Below, piece after piece: positions 55,297 through 64,000 of a DNA stretch of 64,000 nucleotides. The number at the start of each line of letters is the position of its first letter. Position 1 is the first letter of the stretch. The stretch is from Hemileia vastatrix (lineage: Eukaryota > Basidiomycota > Pucciniomycetes > Pucciniales > Zaghouaniaceae). The stretch is taken from contig JASXTE010000004.1 in assembly GCA_030280995.1 (NCBI GenBank), positions 16,271,501 to 16,335,500 of the forward strand, given 5' to 3'. The position numbers were made by a program, and so were the translations under genes. The notes under the pieces were generated by a model that saw only the letters and a program-made list of their open reading frames with translations, made no database searches and had not been told where the DNA came from.

Positions 55297-57725
55297 TTAA
55301 TTTATTGAAAGGCTATGTTTAGCAAAAAAAGGTGATACTGGCTGAATGGAGCTCCAGTGATTAAGAAAATCTGCAGAAATAGCCCTAGCAATTCCCGGAG
55401 GACTTGGGGTATCAAATTTTAAAGGAAATGGATTACACTTGCCTATAAAAGGTTTTATTAATGTTAAAATATAGTTATTTAAATTTTTCCAAATTATTTC
55501 TTCCATCAAATGATTTTTTTTTCATGTAAATTAAGAAACTTAACTTCTGATATTACCTCCAAGCAATCAGCTGCTGAAGCCAATCTATGATCTTGAGAGC
55601 TCAGAAATAAACCACGGACACCATCAATTATATAGAATGTGAAAGATTGATATCGGTTGTGGGAGTATTCAGAATTTATTTTGTTTAGTGCAGCCTTTTG
55701 TTTCTCTCTCATTATAGTCAGTTCAGTATTTTCGATTTTCTCACTTGATTGTTGAGCTTCACTAGTCTTGCCACTTGATATTGTTGCAGCACAATATTTT
55801 GATTTAAGAATGATAATTGACATAATTATATCAATGATAATATTGCTGATTTGAAGAAGAGTTGACATTGATATATCACGGGTTTGAAGTGCAGTGGGAC
55901 CAACTTCTAAGCCATCAGAAATCGGACTCTTCAGATTTGAAAGGTGAGCTAGAAGCTGAAGACCACGTTCAATTGGACAATCTGAGTTAATGTTTTGATG
56001 TGATGGAAGCTGGCTGAATTCATGTGCGGTCAGATAAAGTGAAGATGATATAAGAGATACCCATGAAGAACGGCAGTGGTCACTTGGGATCATTAATCTC
56101 ATGAGCATTCGGATAAGATTGGATTCAGGGTGATCCGTTTTCTTTCTTGAGGAAAGAATTTCAGTATTTAAACCATCAGGATCACATAAATCTTCCATTT
56201 TTTTGAAATCAATATTATCGAGTACCCATAGCTGTGAGCTATCAATCTCTAAAAAAATATTTGCTACAAAAGGAAAAAAAAAATAAGTAAAAGAACAAAA
56301 GTCAAGACTAAAAATTATGGTAACTTACATAACTCAGTAAGTTTTGAAAGCCAATCTTCTCCACAAGATTTTTCCCAATGAAAAGTAAACATTGGAATAT
56401 TTGACATGGGTTCTTGGGAAGAAGTAGAAGAGCGTAATTTGAGGAGAGTAACAATTTCCAACCACGACCTGAGGACCTTTGCCGTGCTGATTCTACCTTT
56501 ATAAAAATTATGAATTTTACAGAATTCCTCCTGCAAATCAGATTCTTTTAGAACTGAGGGTGAATAAGTTAGAGGTTTTTTTGATATCTTGATTGGAGTT
56601 GATTTCATTGGTAGAGAAGCTTTCAAAGAGGTCAAAGTAGGTAATTTAGGAGGTGATGGGTATTGCTTCTTAGAAATGAAGGAATTTGGTGATGAGCTGT
56701 TTGAATCATCATCTTTATCAAACATATCAACATGTCTTGAAGAAGATTTTAAACTTTGCTTTTTTTGATGAACAAGCATAGCTTCATATTCTGACAGTTG
56801 ATCATCGCTATTTTCATTGCTCTTTTCATCATCTTCATCAGGGAGAGGGCGTTTATGGATGGAACAATCTACAGCAGGTGAGTTTCTGGTACAAAATATC
56901 AAAAGAAAGATAAAAAGTACAATATGTAAGCAATAAAAGAGATATATGATTGAATTTTAAAGATAAAAGAATAACAATAAAAAAAAAGGAAACAAGAATA
57001 TACTCATTATCAAAACCTTTGCTTTTTTTTGAGATTTATTATTTGATACATCAGAAAATTCATTAGCAGAAGCCGGTTTAATATGTCGAACAAAAGAGGA
57101 GCCTTGGGATAATCTCTTTTTCTTGGAGCGGATAACAGGTGTTTCAAGATTTTCCTTAGAAGTTGAAGCATGAGTTGAAGCTGATGGTTCATCTGTCTCA
57201 TCATCATCCCTAATGACAATGACTTCATCAGGAGGAATCATGCCCTCCTCATAAGCTACAAATATATATGAAGAAAAAAAAATATTAATAATCTTATCTA
57301 CTAATTTAAAAGGAGACAAAAAAGGTGATGAACATACATTTTTCATGGCTTTTCACATATTGGAGTAATTCATTACAAGGGTTAGATAAATATGAAGGAG
57401 AAGGATTATTGTTAAGGATCTTGACAAGCTCTTCTGTTTTATCTCTAGCCAATTCAAGTAAATTGCGATACTGAACTCTTGTTATTTCCTGCCTCTCATT
57501 GCTAAGTACAGGAGGGTTAGGTGCCATGCCATGTGGCAGACATGGTGCAAGCTCAAAAGCTTCAAAGCGAGTATCAATCAGAGAGTGGGATGAAACACAT
57601 TTGGGTGCTGGAAAATCAAATTTTTGAAAAAAAAAGATATAGAACATAAGTGAAATATATAAATTAAGAGAGAGGAACATGATATACATACAAAGTGGAG
57701 GTGTAGGATTTTGTATACTAGACAT
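55297..57725 (-). CDS. Unrecognised multi-exon protein, acidic/Ser-rich N-half
   Basis: Starts at 57725 (MSSIQNPTPPL). Introns with GTATGT-type donors and CAG/TAG acceptors join SPKCVSSHSLIDTRFEAFEL, then YEEGMIPPDEVIVIRDDDE, then a Ser/Lys-rich part with a basic RSKKKR signal. Next come NSPAVDCSIHKRPLPDEDD and the helical C-half (KKMEDLCDPDGLNTEIL..). The clearest intron is 56264-56328 (65 bp, GTAAGT..GTAG). One junction near 57000/56890 does not keep frame with the obvious sites. The main frame ends at 55506, but dropping one A of an A9 run there would extend it to 55297 (..FPLKFDTPSPPGIARA..). I do not recognise a domain. The acidic and basic stretches suggest a nuclear protein. It may be cargo of the surrounding putative transposon or a host gene. 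Confidence 0.55.
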
Positions 57726-58758
57726 ATTGATTAATTAATATTAAAAAAATGTATTCGATATCAAAAAATTATGATGTAATATGATGAATAATTATAAGAA
57801 ACTCTATTCTAGAAAATTGAAGTTGATATTTTAATAGGATAAAAAATTGAATAAGATTAAAATTAAAGTGAGGATGAAAGAAACAGAAAACATAAAGAGG
57901 GGGATTTTATATTATTTGAGCTTTTTTTAACATGTATTATTCATAGTGGGGTAAACTGAGTAACATGCTAAATCACAATCTGTTTATATTGAAGCGAAAT
58001 TTGATGTAGCTAACAGAAAATACTAGTAATTCTTTGGGGACTTTTAGTGTGAAAAACAAATAATAACAAATTTATATCCCATATTCAAATTGCCACGGGT
58101 AAATACAAAATTTTTTAAATTAGAATTTACTCCTAAACAATGGAGATACACTTAATTAGTATATTATATGAAAAAAAAGGATAATCCTTTATGAATATTT
58201 GTTAAATTTAATTTCAGATGACAATGCGAGATTCACATATATACTGATATGCCTCATCAAACAAGAAATGAATTATAAATATAAAATTGGTAACATTAGA
58301 ATTTAAGATAAGAATTTGTTTTTTAAGTGACAGGAGGAGTGTCAGGCTAGGGTGTGGGCACCGTGACCAAACCTTTGATAAACTTGGATACAACTAAGGG
58401 AAAAAAAAATTGAATAGTTTTATTTTGCAATATATCTTAGTCTGCACAAGATATTGCATTGTTGTCCCTAACTATACCAAAATTGTTACTTTTCAAAAGT
58501 TATAGGACTACTAAGTTGATAAAATATTATTATGAATCACCCAATGAAATACCTTAAGCAACATTCAAAATTATTAAAATATTAATATTCAATTTGAGAT
58601 TTGGATTAGCTAATTTTTCACAACTTACCACAGTTTTGATTAATATAATAAAACTTGAAAAAAATTGTTGAGATAACCTAGAAATGGGTGCAAGAAAATG
58701 ATGAAACATATGACTTGAAACTTAACTCATACACTATTGATAAACTTCATGGATCCTG
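57726..58758. other. AT-rich spacer with an LTR-like start
   Basis: No gene. At 58340 the sequence TGTCAGGCTAGGGT matches the first bases of the young Ty3 LTR (TGTCAGGCTAAGGT) and is preceded by purine-rich GGAGGAG, as a polypurine tract would be; TGACA stands just before that. Similarity does not continue clearly, so this is either a distant LTR remnant or chance. Confidence 0.35.
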
Positions 58759-60696
58759 ATTAATTTCTATTGAAATTAATTTTGAGACTAGCATATTGAA
58801 TTTTAGCTATGACCAAGTACTGTAAGTGCCATGGTTTGTATTCAATATATTGGTGTTGAAATTAATTTTGATAGGAATCAACAAGTATCAGATGGCACCA
58901 TGCATGAAACACTGACAGAAACCATCAAATTTATGAGGCAATGAACCTCATAATTTCGATCGAAATTAATATAGACCCCTGCATATTGAATACAAGCCAT
59001 TTCACATGGACTACACAGACATAGATAAAATTCAACATGCATGGCTTAAAATTAATTTTGATTGAAATTAACCAAGGCATTAAAACATCAATTTTTATAT
59101 GGTGTACTTGATCAAACCAGTTTATCTAACTGCTTAGCTTACCTATACTTATAGGAATTTTATGCATAGTCCATGTCCATATTAATTTCGGTCGAAATTA
59201 ATGTTGACTAATACATAATGAATACATGCTATGCCACTTACACTTGCCAGGCATAGCTACCATTAAATATGCCAGTATCAAAAATTAATTTCGATCGAAA
59301 TTAATGAGCATGATAATCATGAATTTCTGGAGTCAACTGCTTATTTTTATGCATGGTGCCTTGCCAACATTAATTTCGATCGAAATTACTTTTGATACTG
59401 GCATATTGCATGTATATATGCCTGGAAAGTGTAAGTGGCATAGTGTGTATTCATTATGTATTGGTCAACATTAATTTTGATCAAATTTAATGTTGACATT
59501 TGCATATTGAACCCAAGCCAGAAAACAACCCAGAAGATTCTTCATAAAACTTCCCATTAATTTCGATCGAAATTAAGGCTGACCATATACATATTGAATG
59601 GTAGTTATATCTGGTCTGAGTAAGTGGAGATTACTTATATTCAATATGTATTGGTCAACATTAATTTTGATCAAAATTAATGAGCATTTTGATCATGAAC
59701 TTTTTCAGTCAGTTAGTTGTTTCAATGCATAATGGCATTCCAACATTAATTTTGATCAAAATTAATGTTGAAATGATATAATGCTTTTTTGCATGACATG
59801 TAAAGGACGGCAAGTATTTTTAAGTATTGAAATTTACTATACATGTTGAGGGTAAATATAAAATTTACATATCCATATTAATTTCTATAAAAATTAATGT
59901 TGACCAATACATAATAAATAGTAAATATGCCTGGCTAGTGTAAGTGGCATAGCTTTTTTTCAATCTGCACTTGTCAACATTAATTTCGATTGAAATTAAG
60001 GTTCATGATTATCATCAATTTATTCAGTCAGTTGCTTACTGTTATGCATGGTAACATGTCAACATTAATTTTAATAAAAATTGAATTTGACATGCTACCA
60101 AGCATTTTTATGTAAGATGAAAAGTAGGGCACTCTATTGTTAAGTAAACACATTACAATGCATATTGAGCATGTAAATATCATTTACACATTAATATTAA
60201 TTTAAATCAAAATTAATGTTGACCAATAAACATTGAACACAAGCTTTACAACTTACACACACCAGATATAACTACCATTCAATATGTATATGGTGCTCAC
60301 TAATTTTGATCGAAATTAATGAGCAGTTTTATGAAGAATTTTTTGGGTCGTTTGCTGGTTTGGGTTCAATATGAAAATGTCAATATTAAATTCTATTGAA
60401 ATTAATGTTGACCAATACGTAATGAATACACACTATGCCACTTACACTTTCCAGGAATAGACACCATGCAATATGCCAGTATCAAAAGTAATTTCAATCA
60501 AAATTAATGTTGGAAAGGCACCATGCATAAAAATAAGCAGTTGACTCCAGAAATTCATGATTATCATGCTCATTAATTTTGATCGAAATTAATTTTTGAT
60601 ACTGGCATATTTAATGGTAGCAATGCCTGGCAAGTATAAGTGGCATAGCGTGTATTCACTATGTATTGGTCAACATTAAATTCGATTGAAATTAAT
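58759..60696. repeat. Array of ~20 palindromes with bidirectional spacer modules
   Basis: The palindrome core TTAATTTCGATCGAAATTAA and close variants occur near 58759, 58859 (half), 58950, 59052, 59181, 59284, 59369, 59470, 59556, 59660, 59745, 59877, 59979, 60064, 60196, 60301, 60385, 60487, 60572 and 60675. Spacers are 60-110 bp and belong mainly to two modules. S1 is about 80 bp and contains CTATGCCACTTACACTT and AATATGCCAGTATCAAAA. S2 is 63 bp and contains TCATGAATTTCTGGAGTCAA and TTTTTATGCATGGTGCCTTG. Both modules occur in both orientations. 59181-59491 reads S1, S2, inverted S1; 60385-60696 is its reverse complement as a whole. No coding. Confidence 0.95.
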
Positions 60697-60911
60697 ATGG
60701 ATACATAAATGTGACATAAAGAGGTATGGACCATCAATTTGTTGAAAATACATTTTTATATCTCATACATTATTTGTTTTTCTTAAATAAAATGTTACTC
60801 TCTCTCAATATCACTTTATAACATTTACCAAGCTGCTTTGAAAAAAAACAGAATACATAAAATTCAATATAAGATAGCTATATTACACAGAAGATCACCG
60901 TTATACCTAAG

Positions 60912-62556
60912 TTATGATGATGTTGATGCTCTATTAATTGATTCCCAAATCTTTACTAGATCAATATCAGCTCCAACCCCAAGTGACTCACGTTCATTCA
61001 CAGATAATCCTTGCAAAAATGTTGCTGAATAGCAATTCTTGGGGAGGTATTTGGGAACATTGAATATACCATTTTGTGCAACTGTCCTTTCTGATGACCG
61101 TGAATATGTTTTTAATGCTGATTTTTTTTTGAGCTGGTGTATGGGCTAAGTCCTTTGTCATCTTATCCATTTTTTTAAACAAATCATTGAGTTCAGGATT
61201 TCGCCATCCAGGAATAGCTCGGATAGGTGCAGTTGGGGCTGGTGCTGGGCCTTCCTCGATATCAGAGATGCACCTAGTATCATGAAAAAGCACAACAAAA
61301 CCTGGCACATCACTGCAGAGATCTCTTGCTAACTTGTAGCGTGCACTAGCAATCTGAATTCCAACTAAATCAGCTTCATAATAACAAAAAGCAAAGAAAA
61401 ATAAAAAACTTACCTTGGTCCGATAATGTTTTACTTGTGCCCTTGCCCTCTTTTCAATCTTTTCTCTTGCTACCCTTTCCTCTTCTTTCCCAAACAACCT
61501 TATCATCTCCTTCCCCTTATTAACTACCCATTTCTCAATAACACATTGAGTGAACTGAAGCTTTGACTGATCGATTGTATTCAAGGTGGTGAGCCAACTG
61601 GTACAGTGGTCGCATACTATGCTTCCCATGACTTGATTCCAAGTTGATTCTGAAAAATCACGGCAAGTCCAATCAAAAGCCAATTTCCGAAAACCTTTTT
61701 CTTGCAATTCACGCTCTAAGTTTCTTTTGACAGAAAGTGGGATCGGTGCTCCTCCTTTTAGTCCTCGAGGCTCAGGTGCTGGAAAAAATTCGGGTAGTCG
61801 AATTTTGGATCGCAAGAAGGCTATAGAATTGGTTATCAGAAATTGTCGATCAGCTGCAGAATTGGCACGGTTAGAAGATTGGACTTGGGTTAGGACAGTT
61901 TGAATTGGCTCCAATCTTTCCAATTTTCAATCTCCAAAGGTGTTGGGCTCGCAGGATATTTTGATATTTGTGTTGGTCCCCCAAGACAATACTTCAGAAA
62001 GTGGTAAATATTTCTATTTAGACTGTCCGAGCTCCTGGGAACATCATTCCTTCTAACTAAGCCTCTTACAGCCCTTAACCCCCGTTCTCGCTCATGAGAC
62101 TCTGCTGAATTGAGTCTGTGGTAATCACTGATACCCATAATGATTGAGGGATTCACTAACAATTCAAATAAGTTAATTAAATTGGTTATTTTTCAATAAA
62201 AGAATACACTACAAATTTGACTTACCTGCTCCACTTGTGCTTGCTCCTTGGTTAGGCTGAGCAGATGATGATTGGTCTCCAAAAAATTCCCTCAATACTT
62301 CACTAGCCCAATCTCTTCCTAGCTGATCAGCTTGCTGATCAGCACTTTCAGAAGCAGAAGGATGATTGGGATTAAAATTTCTCGGTTCTGAATGAGACTC
62401 TTGGCCTGGATTGGGATTAGGTGGTACAGATTGAGATGCATCTGGAGGTGGAATAGCAGAGGGTGGTGGAGGAGTATTTCCAGTTTTAGTATGTTGAGGC
62501 GGAAAACAATCAGAATCGGTTGGGTCAACAGACATCCCTTCAAAATTATCATCCAT
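60912..62556 (-). pseudogene. Putative transposon-companion protein, frameshifted
   Basis: Starts at 62556 (MDDNFEGMSVDPTDSD, Pro/Ser-rich). A 70-bp intron (62156-62225, GTAAGT..TTAG) leads to NPSIIMGISDYHRLN, and a frameshift near 61930 follows. The next frame contains LRSKIRLPEFFPAPEPRG, ERELQEKGFRKLAFDWTC and a charged helix (KEEERVAREKIEKRAR). A 60-bp in-frame intron (GTAAGT..CAG, about 61353-61412) joins KHYRTK to IASARYKLARDL. A Cys/Asp patch, then WRNPELNDLFKKMDK, follow. Further shifts lead to LPKNCYSATFLQGLSVNE and a stop at 60912. The pattern (acidic SD-E patch, W-R-x-P-E-L, 'LPxNxYsxxfLxxL' end) resembles a family I associate from memory with basidiomycete DNA transposons; I cannot name a domain. 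At least two frame breaks make it a likely pseudogene. Confidence 0.55.
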
Positions 62557-63111
62557 AATGAACTGTAATAAAATAAAATAAAATAAAAATAATCAGTTGT
62601 TAAAATTTATACCTATCAAAGCTAAAGTAAAAAAAGATACTATGTATATAGTCTTGTAAACGTGTATGTTCTCTTGTCGAAAAATAAAGTGAATAATATA
62701 TAGCTATCAGCTAAAGTTGGAAGGTCAAACTATTTATAGTAGATGAATGAGCAAGAAGATCATTCATTAAGTAAAAATTTTATCATATTTCTCATTATCA
62801 TGATTTTATTTCTTTCATTCTTACATTTAAAATAAAAATGACTCATTGAAAGCATGGGTTCTCTCGCAATAAAAGCAACCAAAGTAATTGTTCACTGATT
62901 TATGATAAGGTAAGTTGGATGCATTGCATTTTCTAATCGAGCATTGAATTATTTCTTTCACCATTTACAAATATCACCAATCCTACAAATTTCCCCAATC
63001 CCAAATTAACACAAAGATGTTAGTCAACAGAAAATAAATTTGATTAATTTTTTCACTCACTACTGTCTGCAGTCCAATGGCAGTGACAACCTCGTCTTTG
63101 ATTCCAAACAT
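62557..63111. other. Spacer between transposase-like and companion genes
   Basis: AT-rich. The transposase-like frame continues past its TGA at 63112 as MFGIKDEVVTAIGLQTVV to about 63060, which may be its true C-terminus. No other feature seen. Confidence 0.45.
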
Positions 63112-64000
63112 TCATTTTTTGTGCTCGACAGTAGCTGCATGTCCAATTATTGCATCTTTCTTAATCACAATTTGAGTTGCTTTGGCTACTCTTACTAACC
63201 GACAATGCACTTGTGGGAAAAGCTCATAGGGATCCTTTGATGTTTCTTCTGGATGGAGCTCTTTGAAAGGACTTACTATTAAATATATTTGATCAATCTC
63301 TTCCTTTGATCTGAAAAGATCATCAATTTGCCCAAACTGGCTATCTTTTCCATAGTAGAATTCAATTGTTGAATTAGCAATGTGTCGATGGTAACTAGTA
63401 AACCTCTTTCCATGTATCAATATGCTTGCTACATTTTCAACTACCCGATCCCCACTTTTCTCCGATGGTGTCAAAGCCCGTCTTGAAGTTTCTTTTCCCA
63501 TTCGTGCCCTTACCCATTTAGTAAATAATGCCATACTTAGATGGATCCATTTGTTTTGTTTATCGAGATCAATATGGATTTTTTTAGTCTCACATTGATC
63601 ATTATCTTCAGCTTCACCAAGATCTAATACCCTAGACTTCCGATACCAATGTTTGAGCATTGTTAGCGGTATCTCTCCTGTGATAAATATTAATAAATTA
63701 GCACAGCTGAGTTTTTAAATCATTGCTTACAAACATTACATACGTGGATGGTGATTGTTTGGAATTTCAGATAATATATGATTCACCCGCTCTCCAGACC
63801 AAGTAGCTGTACCTGATGGTGGACCAAGACGCTTTATCATTTCAGGATAATGTTGAGTGATATGCAGATTTGGCTTTGCATTAATATTCTTCCAACCCTC
63901 TTCAAGGCACTCACGATACTCTAACAGAAATTGATCTAGATCTTTAAGCTCATTAGTCTGTATATTTTTTAATGTCAAAAAATTGGTGATCGAGCATAAT
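63112..64000 (-). pseudogene. C-terminal part of a Tnp2/CACTA- or KDZ-like transposase, runs off window
   Basis: The frame is open to the right edge and reads KPNLHITQHYPEMIKRLGPP, then SGTATWSGERVNHILSEIPN. This recalls the 'KP..H...H.pe.i.rfGP....w.fER..g.l' block found C-terminal to the catalytic domain in fungal Tnp2/CACTA-type transposases. A 66-bp intron (63678-63743, GTATGT..CAG, phase 1) joins it to EIPLTMLKHWYRKSRVLDLG and a beta-rich tail (STIEFYYGKDSQFGQIDDLF..HCRLVRVAKATQIVIKKDAI). A TGA at 63112-63114 is followed in frame by more plausible protein. The catalytic residues lie beyond the window, so family and activity are unproven; KDZ-type is an alternative. Confidence 0.55.

Noticed and set aside
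58759..60696. CRISPR-like array (regular short repeats with spacers)
   Set aside because: Repeats are degenerate palindromes, spacers are 60-110 bp and themselves repeated in both orientations, there is no leader or cas gene, and the genome is eukaryotic.
60838..61032. Plus-strand 64-codon ORF
   Set aside because: It is antisense to the conserved C-terminus of the companion ORF.

Overview
This is a very AT-rich eukaryotic window that I read as repeat-dominated sequence from a rust fungus (Pucciniales). The best evidence is a Tet-like 2OG-Fe(II) oxygenase of the type expanded in rusts, short GT..AG introns of about 55-70 bp, a chromodomain Ty3 element and rust-like copia Gag features. No rRNA, tRNA or ordinary housekeeping gene was seen. 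The genus cannot be fixed from the sequence alone.

Layout. 1-7045 is a tandem satellite (about 610 bp period, 11 palindrome-bearing units). 7046-8301 is AT-rich with a 26-bp minisatellite. 8302-10450 is a truncated Ty1/copia element (minus). 11247-13555 is a decayed Ty3 element (plus) cut off by a second decayed Ty3 element (minus, 13556-25799, two LTRs of about 1.1 kb, with an antisense ORF in its 3' part). 25.9-28.6 kb holds tandem repeats and an older LTR. 28652-38378 is a young, apparently intact Ty3 element (1501-bp LTRs, 5-bp target duplication GGAAA, one 1973-residue Gag-Pol ORF with a C-terminal chromodomain), inserted inside a reverse-oriented LTR of the second Ty3 family. 38.7-44.1 kb holds a Tc1-like transposase scrap and a decayed copia element that carries a 226-bp MITE. 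44310-44960 is an inverted partial copy of the older LTR. 45-50.8 kb is empty AT-rich DNA.

The most interesting part is 50.8-64 kb. It starts with an array of about twelve different consecutive hairpins (50835-51542). Next come a Tet-like oxygenase gene with an in-frame TGA (53.3-54.5 kb), an unrecognised multi-exon gene on the opposite strand (55.3-57.7 kb), and an array of 20 near-identical 22-bp palindromes separated by modules that occur in both orientations (58759-60696). A broken companion ORF and the C-terminal part of a Tnp2/CACTA- or KDZ-like transposase run off the right edge. TET/JBP-type oxygenases are known to travel with DNA transposons in basidiomycetes, so I infer that this stretch may be (part of) a large DNA transposon with a DNA-modification cargo gene and unusual palindromic structure. 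Its right end is not in the window and no terminal repeats could be assigned.

Genes working together: only the young Ty3 element looks capable of autonomous activity. Everything else with coding similarity is broken by stops, homopolymer frameshifts or truncation.
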